Source: DATKFM01 sp963851215 (GTDB lineage Bacteria > Pseudomonadota > Alphaproteobacteria > Dongiales > Dongiaceae). Taken from it: a stretch of DNA of 64,000 nucleotides. Made by a program: the position numbers and the translations under genes. The notes beneath the pieces were generated by a model. It was not told where the DNA came from. It did no database searches and saw only the letters and a program-made list of their open reading frames with translations. Shown piece by piece: positions 28,971 to 40,891 of the stretch; positions within the stretch are counted from its first letter, which is position 1; each line of letters opens with the position of its first letter. The stretch lies in contig CAWKOG010000019.1 of NCBI GenBank assembly GCA_963851215.1, forward strand, positions 248,001-312,000, written 5' to 3'.

Positions 28971-29540
28971 ATGTTGCACCGCTTGCTTCTGACTACGGCA
29001 ATCGCTGCCCTGGCATTGACGCCGGCTTTGGCTCAGGACTCCACCACCGGTACCAGCAACGCGCCGCCGGAGCCATTGGCGCAGGATCAGGCCGCGCCGC
29101 CGCCGCCCGACAATGCGACTCAGCCGCCAGCCGCCATGGCTGCCGAGGAGGCTCCGGCTACGCCGCCGCCGGCCGAGGCCATTATTCCCGCTGAGAATGC
29201 AACGGATCTGCGTGCCGATAAGCTGATCGGCACGACCGTCTACAATGTACAAGGCGACGAGGTCGGCGAGGTCGAGGATATCGTGTTCGACCAGAACGGA
29301 CAGATCGTCGGCGTCGTCCTCAAGATCGGCGGACTGCTGGGGATCGGCGGCAAATCCGTCGGCATCAAGTGGGACGAGGTCGATGTCTCGCCGCAAGAAG
29401 CACTGGTAACGATCAGCTACGACAGGGAACAACTGGAGATCGTGCCGGACTTCAAGACCCAGGAAGCCCTGGAGTACGAGCAGTCGGCGCCGCCACCTGC
29501 AGCCCCGCCGCCGGCAGCACCGCCAACGACAGCCGAGTAA
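28971..29540 (+). CDS. Secreted PRC-barrel domain protein
   Basis: A signal peptide (LLTTAIAALALTPALA) is followed by a Pro/Ala-rich linker of about 50 residues and a PRC-barrel domain near residues 80-160 (KLIGTTVYNVQGDEVGEVED). The tail is again proline-rich (APPPAAPPPAAP). The 189-residue protein has a strong ribosome site (AAGGAGGTG) and a strong terminator, so it is likely well expressed. Periplasmic PRC-barrel proteins are common in alphaproteobacteria, with no firm function. Confidence 0.87.
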   Translation: MLHRLLLTTAIAALALTPALAQDSTTGTSNAPPEPLAQDQAAPPPPDNATQPPAAMAAEEAPATPPPAEAIIPAENATDLRADKLIGTTVYNVQGDEVGEVEDIVFDQNGQIVGVVLKIGGLLGIGGKSVGIKWDEVDVSPQEALVTISYDREQLEIVPDFKTQEALEYEQSAPPPAAPPPAAPPTTAE

Positions 29541-29557
29541 CTGCGTATAACACAGAG

Positions 29558-29599
29558 CACCCCTGCCCTTCCCGAGGGCAGGGGTGATTTGTTTGTTTG
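29558..29599 (+). terminator. Rho-independent terminator after the PRC-barrel gene
   Basis: A perfect 12-bp stem (29558-29569 with 29575-29586) and a five-base loop are followed by the T-rich tract ATTTGTTTGTTT. It sits between two convergent genes. Confidence 0.9.
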
Positions 29600-29607
29600 C
29601 AGAGCCG

Positions 29608-30314
29608 TCAGCCGCCGGACGCCGCATCCCGCAGCGTATCGATCACCGCCATAACATCAGGCAAAATCCGCGCGACGATGATATCGATGCCGGCGCCGGT
29701 GGGGTGGATGCCGTCGGCCTGGTTGAGCGCGGGATCGGCGGCGACGCCTTCGAGAAAGAACGGATAGAGCCGAACGCCATACTTCGCCGCGAGGGCGGGA
29801 TAGATACTCTTGAAGGCATTGCCATAGTCGCTGCCCATGTTGGGCGGCGCCAGCATGCCGGTGAGGAGCACCGCGCGCTTTTCCTCCGGTCAGGCGCTTG
29901 AGGACGGCGTCGAGGTTCTCCTGGGTCTTGGCGGGATCGAGGCCGCGCAGCCCGTCATTGGCGCCCAGCTCAACGATCACAATGTCGGGATCGTCAGCCA
30001 GCGCCCAATCCAGCCGCGCCAGCCCGCCGGCGCTGGTATCGCCGGAGACACCGCCATTGATCACCTGGGCTTCGATGCCCTTGGCCTTCAGCGCCGCCTG
30101 CAGCTTCACGGGATAACTCTCGCTGTCGCTGAGGCCGTAGCCGGCGGTGAGACTATCGCCCAGCGCCAGGATCTTCAGCATGTCCTCAGCCCGCGCCGGA
30201 ACCGCCACGATCAGCAGGGCCAGCACCGCCAGCTTGACACAAAGAAGGCTTAGCCCATATGCCCACCCAGGCGCCTTCAGGCCCCTCCCGCGCCAATTCA
30301 GGAATTGAGAGACC

Positions 30315-30316
<2 letters not shown>
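29608..30316 (-). CDS. tesA: Arylesterase / acyl-CoA thioesterase I (TesA-like), one frameshift
   Basis: The SGNH-hydrolase blocks are present: GDSLTAGYGL with the catalytic Ser, GGVSGDTSAGG, GANDGLRG, and the Asp-His pair in DGIHPTGAG. A signal peptide precedes them, so the enzyme is periplasmic. A net +1 break near 29890 separates LKRLT from EEKRAVLLTGML. Corrected length is 235 aa. It is divergent from the ABC gene at 30315, the arrangement known from E. coli tesA-ybbA-ybbP; the two ATG codons overlap in the sequence CATG. Confidence 0.9.
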
Positions 30317-31009
<693 letters not shown>

Positions 31010-31013
<4 letters not shown>

Positions 31014-33564
31014 CCGGCGCCGCTGACTCCGCCGGAAGCTGGCGGCTGGCCGCAACGCTGGCGCGGCGTGAGTTGCGCGGCGGCTTGAAGGGTTTCCGCA
31101 TCTTCCTCGCCTGCCTGTTGCTGGGCGTCGCCGTGATCGCCGCCGTGGGCTCCACGGGTGCGGCGGTGCGCAACAGCATCCTGGCGGACGCGCAGAAGAT
31201 CCTGGGCGGCGATGTGGAACTGCGGGTGCTCTACAAGCCGCTGACCGAAGAGCAGCTCGCCTTCATCGGGGAGAGCGCGACGGCGTCACACACGCGGGAA
31301 ATGCGCGCCATGGCGACGCCCGTCGGCAAGGACGACCGGGCGCTGGTGGAGATGAAGGCGGTCGACGGCATCTATCCGCTCTATGGCGCAGTGGAACTTG
31401 ATCCCTCGATGAGTTTGGCGGCGGCGACGGAACTGCGGGACGGCCGCTGGGGCGCGGCGGCGGACGAGAATTTGATCGCGCGGCTGGATTTGAAGATCGG
31501 CGACGAGTTGAAGATTGGCGATGCCATCTACGAACTTCGCGCCGCGATCACCCGCGAGCCGGACCGCGGCAGCGGCATCTTCATCCTCGGCCCGCGGCTG
31601 ATGGTGGCCGACGGCAGCCTGGATTCCACCGGTCTCGTGCAGCCGGGCAGCCTGATCTACTACCTCTACCGCATGAAGCTGCCGCCGGAAGTCGCGCGCC
31701 GCCGATTGGCTGAAAGCGCTGAAGGAAAGATTTCCCGATGGCGTCTGGCGCATCAGGGAATTGGAGGATGCCGCCGCCGGCACGCGCAACTTCATCGACC
31801 GCACCGGACTCTATCTCATCCTGGTCGGGCTCGCTGCGCTATTGGTGGGCGGCGTGGGCGTCGGCAATGCGGTGCGCAGCTATCTGCAGGGCAAGACGGC
31901 GACGCTGGCGACGCTCAAATGCCTGGGCGCCCCGTCGCGCCTGTTGTTCCGCGGCTATCTGCTGCTGATCATGATCCTGGCCGCTGGCGGGCATCGCCGC
32001 CGGGCTGATCCTGGGCGCGCTGACGCCGCCGGCGATCACCGGATTCCTGTCCCAGCGCATGCAGCTCGACATCCGCGCCACGCTTTATCCCGAACCGCTG
32101 CTGCTCGCCGCCGCCTTCGGCCTGTTGACCGCGCTGGCCTTCTCCCTGGCGCCGCTGTTCCGCGCCGCGCGGGTGCCCGGCGGGCAATTGTTCAGGGATC
32201 TGCTGGACCGCATGCCCCGCCGCCCGAGTCTGCGGGAGTGTTTGGCCATCGGCGCGGTCGCGCTGCTGCTGGCGGGGCTGGTGGTGCTTGCCGCCAAGGA
32301 CCGCCTGCTGGCCGGCGGATTCATCGTCGGCGCCGTCTTCTGCATCGCCCTGTTCCAGGGCGTCGCCGCCGGGGTCAAATGGCTGGCGCGCAAGGCCAGC
32401 GCGCGGCCGCAGCGCTTCTCGCCCACCTGGCGGCTGGCCTTGACCAACCTGCACCGGCCGGGCGCGCCCACGTCCAGCATCGTGCTGTCGCTCGGGCTCG
32501 GCATGACCGTTCTGGTCGCCGTGGCCGCCGTCGAGCGCAATTTGCGGGACGAGGTGCAGGAGACCATGCCGGCCACGGCGCCATCCTTCTTCTTCATCGA
32601 TATCCAGGCGGACCAGACGGCCGACTTCGACAAGCTGGTCAGCGGCTATCCCGGCGTCAGCGACCTGCAGCGCGTGCCGATGCTGCGCGGCCGCATCACC
32701 GCCTTCAACGATGTGCCCGCCGCCGAAGTGAAGAATGACGGGGAGATGCGCTGGGTGCTGGAAGGCGACCGCGGCATCACCTGGTCGGCCACCCTGCCGC
32801 CGGGCAGCAAGATCACCGAAGGCGAATGGTGGCCGGCGGATTATCGCGGCCCGCCGCTGATCTCCCTCGACGCCGAAGTCGCCGCCGCCTTCGATCTCAA
32901 GATCGGCGACACCATCACCGTCAATGTGCTGGGCCGCAGCTTCACCGGCAGCATCGCCAATTTCCGCGAGTTCGAATGGTCGTCGCTGACGATCAACTTC
33001 GTCATGGTGTTCTCGCCCGGCATCCTGGAGGGCGCGCCGCAGACCCATCTTGCCACGGCCCGCATTCCCGACGATGCGGAGATCGCCCTGCAGAAAGCCG
33101 TATCGGAGCGCTTTCCCAACGTCTCGTCGATCCGGGTGAAAGAGGCGCTGGAGACGGTGAACCAGATCCTCGGCAGCGTGGCGGATGCCGTGCGCATCTG
33201 CGCCGCCGTGACGTTGCTCGCCGGCATCCTGGTGCTGGGCGGCGCCGTGGTCGCCGGCCATCACCGCCGGGTCTATGATGCCATCGTCCTGAAGGTGGTC
33301 GGCGCCCGCCGCGGCCAGGTTCTCTCCGCCTATCTGATCGAATATGGGCTGCTCGGCTTCGCCACCGCCGTGCTGGCGGCGATCCTCGGCAGTGTCATCG
33401 CCTATCTGTTCGTCACCCATGTCATGGAGGGGGACTGGCGCTTTGTGCCCGCAACCATCGCGGGCACCGCTGCAATCGGCATGCTGCTGACGCTCTTAAT
33501 CGGCCTCGCCGGCACCTGGCGGGCGCTCGGACAGCGGCCCGCCCAGCATCTGCGCAACGAGTAA
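31010..33564 (+). CDS. ybbP: FtsX-like ABC permease (YbbP type), two frameshifts
   Basis: The N-terminal helix (FLACLLLGVAVIAAVGS) and a large periplasmic domain are followed by the FtsX core (YLILVGLAALLVGGVGVGNAV) and a second copy near the C-terminus (AVTLLAGILVLGGAVVAGHHR). Total length after correction is about 850 aa, as in YbbP. Net +1 breaks near 31697 and 31983 separate the parts. The domain order and the tesA-ybbA context match the E. coli cluster. The substrate is not established, but lipid or lipoprotein handling is often proposed. Confidence 0.88.
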
Positions 33565-33652
33565 TCGGGGCATTTCAAGGCATTAGCCAAAGCGCCCGAT
33601 GTAAAACCGTCCCAGATGCCGCTTGACTCCGGATGGAATGATCCCAATATCC

Positions 33653-34420
33653 ATGGCACGTCAACAGCTTGGGGCTAGTACGGCAATGGCAATGGGACCT
33701 GACTACAGAACAGTTTCGCGCACGGGCGCCGAAGTAGCCGGAATCGATGCCGGCCTGCGGCAATACATGCTGCGCATCTACAATTACATGGCCGGCGGCG
33801 TCGCGCTGACGGGCATCGTCTCCTACGTGTTCTCCAACATGGTGATGAACAGCCCTGAATTGGCGACCGCGGTGTATGGCGGCCCGCTCAAGTGGGTGAT
33901 CATCTTCGCGCCGCTCGGGTTCGCGCTGTTCTTCGGCATGCGCATCCAGACCATGGCGGCAAGCACGGCCCAGATGCTGTTCTGGGCTTTCGCCGCGATC
34001 ATGGGCCTGTCGATGGCCTCGATCTTCCTGGTGTATACCCAGGAGTCCATCGCCCGCACATTCTTCATCTCCGCCGGCATGTTCGGCGCGATGAGCCTGT
34101 ACGGCTACACGACGAAGCGCGATCTCACGGGCTGGGGTTCATTCCTGTTCATGGGCGTGATCGGCCTCATCCTCGCGTCCATCGTCAATCTGTTCATGGG
34201 ATCGAGCGCGCTCGGTTTTGCCATCTCCGTGATCGGCGTTCTCGTGTTCACCGGCCTGACGGCCTATGACACGCAGAAGATCAAGGAGATGTATTCCGAA
34301 TATGATGAAGGCGGCACGATGACCAAGAAGGCCATCCTCGGCGCCTTCAATCTGTACCTGGACTTCATCAACCTGTTCGTCATGCTGCTGCGCCTGACGG
34401 GCACCGTCCGCAGCAACTAA
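33653..34420 (+). CDS. Bax inhibitor-1/YccA-family membrane protein
   Basis: Seven hydrophobic segments cover residues 40-250, and the C-terminal LTAYDTQKIKEMYSEYD carries the paired acidic residues of the BI-1 (TMBIM) family. DAGLRQYMLRIYNYMAGGVALTG is the usual alphaproteobacterial start of the domain. The family forms calcium-leak or quality-control proteins in the inner membrane. Start is uncertain: ATG codons at 33638, 33653 and 33686 are all possible and none has a strong ribosome site. Confidence 0.9.
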   Translation: MARQQLGASTAMAMGPDYRTVSRTGAEVAGIDAGLRQYMLRIYNYMAGGVALTGIVSYVFSNMVMNSPELATAVYGGPLKWVIIFAPLGFALFFGMRIQTMAASTAQMLFWAFAAIMGLSMASIFLVYTQESIARTFFISAGMFGAMSLYGYTTKRDLTGWGSFLFMGVIGLILASIVNLFMGSSALGFAISVIGVLVFTGLTAYDTQKIKEMYSEYDEGGTMTKKAILGAFNLYLDFINLFVMLLRLTGTVRSN

Positions 34421-34447
34421 TCGGCGGACAAAGCGCTGAATTGCGGA

Positions 34448-34479
34448 AACGCCCGGGCCTGTCCCGGGCGTTTTCTTTT
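34448..34479 (+). terminator. Rho-independent terminator after the BI-1 gene
   Basis: A perfect 10-bp stem AACGCCCGGG/CCCGGGCGTT with a five-base loop is followed by TTTTCTTTT. Confidence 0.93.
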
Positions 34480-34505
34480 GTCCGGGCGGACAGCATCATC
34501 ACGCC

Positions 34506-35732
34506 ATGTCCCATGCACAAACCCAGGATCAGCCCGAACCGCGAACCGCGGTGATTGTCCTGACGACGCCCGACGGTGCCGTCATCGGCTGCTTGCCGGA
34601 ATTACCGGTTGCAACGCCCTGGTGGCAGGAAGTCGAGCCCGTCGTCAGCGCGGTGCGGGAACGCCACGGTTTCGAGATCATCATCCTGCGATTGCTATCG
34701 GCCGAGAAGGTGGAACCGCCTGGCGGGCGGGTAACCTATCTGGCCGAAGTGGCGCAGCCTGTCCCTGCCGAGCCCTGGCAGGGAACGCTCGATGAGCAGC
34801 CAAGGCGGCACGATTTCGCCAAGCCCGGCGGGCCGGCGGCCGACCTGGCCTGGGCGGACTCTGTATTGGACGAAGCGCGGCTCTGGCGCGACAGGATTGC
34901 CGGTGCAGGTTCGCACCTGGAATCTATCGAGCCTGTGGCGGATTCCCACCGCCGATCAGACCGCATGGCTGAAGGTCGTTCCCGGTTTCTTCGCCCATGA
35001 GGGCGCTTTGCTGGCGCGCCTCGCCGGCGAGCCCGTGCCGGTGCTGCTGGGCCATGACGGCGGCCGCAGCCTGCTCGCGGAGATTCCGGGCGAAGACCTG
35101 TATGACGCCGGACTGCCGCAGCTCCTGGAGATGGTTTCACTTCTCGTCGGCATCCAACGCTCATGGCGCGATCGCGTGGAAGAATTGCTCGCCCTGGGGC
35201 TGCCGGACTGGCGCGAACCGGCCTTGAGCGCCGCCATAGCCGACGTTATCGAGCGGACGGCGGACGAACTCTCCGCCGAAGACCGGGCGGCCCTGGCGAG
35301 GTTCGTGCACAGCCTGCCGGACCGGTTCCGCCAGATCGCCGGCTGCGGCATCGGCGACACGCTTCTTCACGGCGATTTCCATCCCGGCAATTTCCGCGGC
35401 GATGGGAATGCGCTCACCCTGCTCGACTGGAGCGACAGCGGCGTCGGCCATCCGCTGCTCGACCAGCCGGCGTTCCTGACAAGCGTGCCGGACGATACCC
35501 GAGGCCGCGATCCGGGACCACTGGCTGCGACTGTGGCGCGAGGCAATCCCGGGCTCGGATCCGGCGCGCGCCGCCGAGCCTGCTCGGCCCCATCGCCGCC
35601 GCCCGGCAGGCGGTGACCTACCGGAATTTCCTCGATCGCATCGAGCCGGCGGAAGCTCCCTACCATCGGCGCGATCCCGCCAGATGGCTGCACCGGGCGG
35701 CCCTGCTGTTCACCGAGAACTCGAATTCCTAG
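34506..35732 (+). CDS. Aminoglycoside phosphotransferase-fold kinase with N-terminal extension, three frameshifts
   Basis: The C-terminal half has the kinase-like core: LHGDFHPGNF (catalytic loop) and LTLLDWSDSGVGHPLLD (metal-binding Asp). The N-terminal 100 residues (VIVLTTPDGAVIGCLPELP...) form an unrelated alpha/beta region also found before this domain in actinobacterial and alphaproteobacterial proteins. Net +1 breaks are placed near 34896, 35500 and 35558; the corrected protein is about 408 aa and ends LLFTENSNS. Substrate is unknown; small-molecule phosphorylation is expected, not necessarily an antibiotic. Confidence 0.75.
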
Positions 35733-35839
35733 CCCTGTCAACGCAGCTGCGGGCAATCGGCCCGGTGCCTGGCCCGGTGTTTTCTTTGGCCCCGGCCGCA
35801 GGCGCCGCTTGTCAATGATGGGGCCAATTCCCTACCATC

Positions 35840-37057
<1,218 letters not shown>

Positions 37058-37083
37058 AGTTCAAAAACAAAAGGGAGACCAAC

Positions 37084-38224
37084 ATGGATCTACGCAAGGA
37101 ATTCATTCATCAGCTCTGGCGCTACAAGAACGGCTCGATCACGCGCCGGCATTTCCTCGGCGTCACCGGCCTGGGTGCGGCGACCGCCGTGCTGGCGGGC
37201 GCGATGCCGGGCTTGAAGCCGCGGCCGGCGTTTGCCGGCGATATCGGCGACCGGGTCAGCCTCTGCACCTGGCCGAGCTATCACGACGAAGCCAATTTCG
37301 CCGCCTTCAAGGAAGCTGACCGGCGCCGAGGTCGAACTCACGGTATTCGGCTCCAACGAAGAGATGATGGCGAAGCTGCAGGCCGGCGCCACCGGCTGGG
37401 ACGTCATCGTGCCGACCAACTACACCATCCGCGACTATGTGACTCAGAAGCTGTTCCAGCCGCTGGACATGGCGCAGCTGCCGGCCCACGACGCGAGCGC
37501 CGCACGACGCCCGCTTCACCGGCGAAGGTACGGTCGACGGCACCGTCTATGCCGTGCCGAAGGATTGGGGCACCACCGGCTATGTCATCAACACCGAGAA
37601 GGTGACGGACGAGCCCGACCACCTGGAAGGAATTCTGGGAACTGACCCAGACCAGCCAGAGCGGCAAGGTGATGGTGCATGACTATCAGCTCACCACCAT
37701 CGGCAATGCGCTGAAGAATTACGGCTACTCCTTCAATTCGATCGATACCGAAGGAGCTGGCCGAGTCCGAGAAGCTGCTGATGGCGGCCAAGCCCCATCT
37801 GTTCGGCATCAACAGCGACTACAAGCCGAGCCTGCTGCCGGGCGACGCGACGATGTCGATCTGCTGGACCGGCGACGCGGTGCAGCTGCGGCGCGAGAAC
37901 GCTGCCTTCGCCTATGTCCTGGGCAAGGAGGGCGGCGAGATCTGGACCGATTTCTACGCCATTCCCGCCGGTGCGCCGAACGTCAAAGGCGCCCATGCGC
38001 TGATCAACTACCTGATCACGCCGGAGGTGAATGCGAAGGAAGTGCTGTTCCACGGCTATCCCTCGACGGACTCGCGCACCAACGCGCTGCTGCCGAAGGA
38101 GCTGCTGGAGGATCCGATCCTCTATCCGGCGAAGGAGCTGCTGTCGGCCTTGGAGTTCGGCGCCACCGGCCTGATCACCAACGAGGCCCGCGCCGAGCTG
38201 TTCGCCCGCTTCAAGTCGGCGTAA
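37084..38224 (+). CDS. potD: Extracellular solute-binding protein of the PotD/PotF family, four frameshifts
   Basis: The N-terminus carries a Tat signal (TRRHFLGVTGLGAATAVLAG) instead of the Sec signal usual for PotD. Family features follow: LCTWPSYHD, GWDVIVPTNYTIRDYV, VPKDWGTTGY and ALINYLITPEVNA. Net +1 breaks near 37315, 37503, 37618 and 37747 interrupt the frame; between them the protein reads normally. Corrected length is 378 aa. GGGAG precedes the ATG. It is 26 bases after the ATPase gene and would deliver polyamines or a related cation. Confidence 0.87.
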
Positions 38225-38243
38225 GCGGCAATCGGCTTCGATA

Positions 38244-38281
38244 TCGGGGCCTCATCCTGATGACTCAGGATGGGGCCCCGA
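38244..38281 (+). terminator. Strong hairpin between the binding-protein and permease genes
   Basis: A 17-bp stem (38244-38260 with 38265-38281) with one wobble pair and a four-base loop lies directly after the solute-binding protein stop. No T-run follows. In ABC operons such hairpins often protect the binding-protein mRNA or reduce read-through, giving excess binding protein; that role is inferred. Confidence 0.7.
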
Positions 38282-38299
38282 TGTTGTGGCGATAGTTTC

Positions 38300-39176
38300 A
38301 TGAGCACGGCAACGGCCAACGCGGAGAGACGCCAGCGGTTCTGGACATGCGGTCCTGCTGGCGCCCAGCACATTCTGGTTCGTGGCGCTGCTGATCCTGC
38401 CGCTGGCCGTCATCCTGGTGTTCAGCTTCGGCGAGCGGGCGCCGGCCGGCGGCTATCAGGCCGGCTTCACCTTCGACAACTATCTGAATCTTCCGGCGCG
38501 CTGGACCGCGTTCAAGAATACGCTGGTGCTGGCGCCGCTGGGCACGCTGTTCTGTCTGCTGGCGGCTTATCCGCTCGCCTACTATCTGGCGGTGCGCGCC
38601 TCGAGCCGGGTCAAGATGCTGCTGCTGATCCTGGTGATCCTGCCGTTCTGGACCAGCTTCCTGCTGCGCACCTATGCCTGGATCTTCATCCTGGGCGCGC
38701 GCGGCATTCCCAGTCTGCTGGAGATGATCGGCCTGCCGGATGTGCGGCTGATCAACACGCCCTTCGCGGTGCTGACCGGCATCGTCTATGGCTATCTGCC
38801 GCTGATGGTGTTTCCGATCTATGTCAGCCTCGACCGCCTGGACAAGCGGCTGCTGGAGGCGTCGAACGATCTGGGCGCCGGACCCTGGCGCACCTTCCTG
38901 CAGGTGACCCTGCCGCTGTCGGCGCCCGGCATGATCACCGGCTGCATGCTGGTGTTCATCCTCCTGATGGGCGAGTACCTGATCCCGCAGCTCCTGGGCG
39001 GCGGCAAGGTGTTCTTCATCGGCAATGCGCTGGTGGATCTGTTCCTGCAATCGCGCAACTGGCCGTTCGGCTCGGCCGTGGCGGTGACGCTGGTGGTCAT
39101 CATGCTGCTGGTGGTGACGCTGGGCCTGTGGTCGACGAAGCGCTGGTCCGGCCAGCGCGACGTGTCGGTGATTTGA
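38300..39176 (+). CDS. potB: Spermidine/putrescine-type ABC permease (PotB), one frameshift
   Basis: Six membrane segments and the EAA loop (LDKRLLEASNDLGAGPWRTFLQVTLPLS) identify an ABC import permease. After the N-terminal leader (MSTATANAERRQRFW) a net +1 break near 38348 leads into LLAPSTFWFVALLILPLAVI. Corrected length is 291 aa. The Arg-rich cytoplasmic start and first helix fit PotB. It is separated from the binding-protein gene by the hairpin at 38244. Confidence 0.88.
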
Positions 39177-39217
39177 TGCGTGAAGCACGCAACTCGGGCG
39201 CCCGCAGAGTCGAATCG

Positions 39218-39390
39218 CCCCCCTTGAGGGGGCGGTCGCGAGCGAAGCTCGCGGGTGGGGGGTCGGCTCGGCGTCAGATATGTCCGACCAGCTTCGCTTC
39301 AGTTTTCACTGACAACACTCTGCAGTGAGACACCCCCCTTCTGGCTCATCTCGCTGACGCTCGATGAACCACCTTCCCCCTCAAGGGGGG
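39218..39390. repeat. Intergenic element with 15-bp inverted terminal arms inside the pot operon
   Basis: The arms CCCCCCTTGAGGGGG (39218-39232) and its exact reverse complement (39376-39390) bracket 143 bases that contain a further hairpin GCGAGC-GAA-GCTCGC (39238-39252). The whole sits in the 255-bp spacer between potB and potC. It looks like a dispersed alphaproteobacterial intergenic repeat or a small non-coding mobile element. It contains no gene. Confidence 0.82.
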
Positions 39391-39431
39391 AAGATTGTCT
39401 AATTCGGCTGCTTCGGACTTCGCGCTGAGCC

Positions 39432-40251
39432 ATGCGCATCTACGCCGCAATCATCTACATCTTCCTCTATGCGCCGATCGGCATGCTGATGCTGTTCTCC
39501 TTCAGCTCCGGGCGGCAGGCCAGCACCTATGAGGGCTTTTCCACCCAGTGGTACGGCAAGGCGGCCGGCAACCGCTTCCTGATCGAGGCCGCCAGCAACA
39601 GCCTGTCCATCGCCGCGCTGTCGGCGATCCTGGCGGCAATCATCGGCACCATGGCGGCGCTGGCGCTGCCGCAGATCAGGGGCACGCCGCGCAAGCTCTA
39701 TGAGGGCGCGATCCAGGTGGCGCTGATGATTCCCGGCATCGTCATCGCCATCGCCACGCTGATCATGCTGGCGACCATCCTGGCCGGCGCCAACGATCTG
39801 CTGCTGGCGCTTTTTCCGGAGGCGCGGAAACTGGAGCTCGGCTTCTGGTCCATCGTCGCCGCCCATACGCTGTTCAACATCGCGCTGGTCATCGTCATCG
39901 TGCGCGCGCGCATGGCCGGCATGGACCGGGCGCTGATCGAGGCGTCGGCGGATCTCTATGCCACGCCGCTGGGTACTTTCCGCCAGGTAACTTTGCCGCT
40001 GATTCTGCCGGCCATCATCGCCGGCGGCTTGCTCAGCTTCACCTTCAGCTTCGACGACTACATCATCGCCAGCTTCGTCAATGGCAGCGAAATCACGCTG
40101 CCGCTGTTCATCTTCAACTCCATCCGCCGCGGATTGACGCCGGAAGTGAACGCCGTGGCGACTGTGGTGTTCTGCTCGTCGCTGGTGCTGCTGTTGAGCG
40201 CGCAATATCCTGCTTCGCCGCGGCGCGAAGCCAAAAATCAAGACCGCATAG
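39432..40251 (+). CDS. potC: Spermidine/putrescine-type ABC permease (PotC), late frameshift
   Basis: Six membrane segments and the EAA loop (ALIEASADLYATPLGTFRQVTLPLI) identify the second permease. FSFDDYIIASFVNG is characteristic of PotC/PotI. As read, the frame extends to 40292, but a net +1 shift near 40210 gives LLRRGAKPKIKTA and a TAG at 40249-40251, which matches the usual short basic tail. Corrected length is 272 aa. The intergenic repeat upstream splits it from potB. Confidence 0.88.
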
Positions 40252-40431
40252 GGGCGCACCTCTTGACTTCGCCGCCCTGGATGCCAGCTTAGAGAATCAG
40301 CCAAGCAAGCTGTCCAGGCGGCGCATGGCTTCGGCCGCCATGTATTCATTAGATGTCACACATTGCTGATTTTTTGAGCACCGCTCCGGCGGGGCCACCG
40401 GTCATTCACCGGCAAACCAGGGAGACTTCAG

Positions 40432-40890
40432 ATGATCGAATTCAAACTTAACGGCGCGAGCCTGTCACTCGACGTCGACGCGGAGATGCCTTTGCTCTGG
40501 GCGATCCGCGAGGAGGCCGCACTGACCGGCACCAAGTTCGGCTGCGGCATGGCGCAATGCGGCGCCTGCACGGTCTATGTCGACGGAACGCCGACCCGCT
40601 CCTGCATCACCGCCGTCGGCGATGTGGCGGGCATGTCCGTCACCACCATCGAAGGGCTGAGCGGCGATGTGGCCGAGGCGGTGCAGACCGCCTGGGTCAA
40701 GATGGATGTGCCGCAATGCGGCTACTGCCAGTCCGGCCAGGTGATGGCGGCGGCGGCGCTGCTGACCGAGAACAAGAAGCCGACCGATGCGGACATCGAC
40801 GCGGCCATGAGCGGCAATCTCTGCCGCTGCAACACCTATCATCGGATCCGTGGCGCGGTGCATGAAGCCGCCAAGATGCTGGAGGCCTAA
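40432..40890 (+). CDS. iorA: 2Fe-2S subunit of a molybdenum hydroxylase (IorA type)
   Basis: The N-terminal plant-type cluster uses Cys38, Cys43, Cys46 and Cys58 (GCGMAQCGACTVYVDG), and the second cluster uses Cys96, Cys99, Cys131 and Cys133 (CGYCQSGQ and LCRCNTYHRI). Length is 152 aa. This is the small subunit of isoquinoline 1-oxidoreductase-like enzymes, which pass electrons from the molybdenum site. CAGGGAGA precedes the ATG, and the large subunit follows after one base. Confidence 0.92.
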   Translation: MIEFKLNGASLSLDVDAEMPLLWAIREEAALTGTKFGCGMAQCGACTVYVDGTPTRSCITAVGDVAGMSVTTIEGLSGDVAEAVQTAWVKMDVPQCGYCQSGQVMAAAALLTENKKPTDADIDAAMSGNLCRCNTYHRIRGAVHEAAKMLEA

Positions 40891-40891
40891 G

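Noticed and set aside
34506..35732. Antibiotic resistance gene
   Set aside because: Only the kinase fold is shared with aminoglycoside phosphotransferases; the N-terminal extension points to a housekeeping family of unknown substrate.
37084..38224. Programmed +1 frameshifting as an explanation for the broken genes
   Set aside because: Four sites in one gene, no common slippery sequence with a rare codon or stop, and the same pattern in unrelated genes; sequence error is simpler. Kept as a testable point in the findings.
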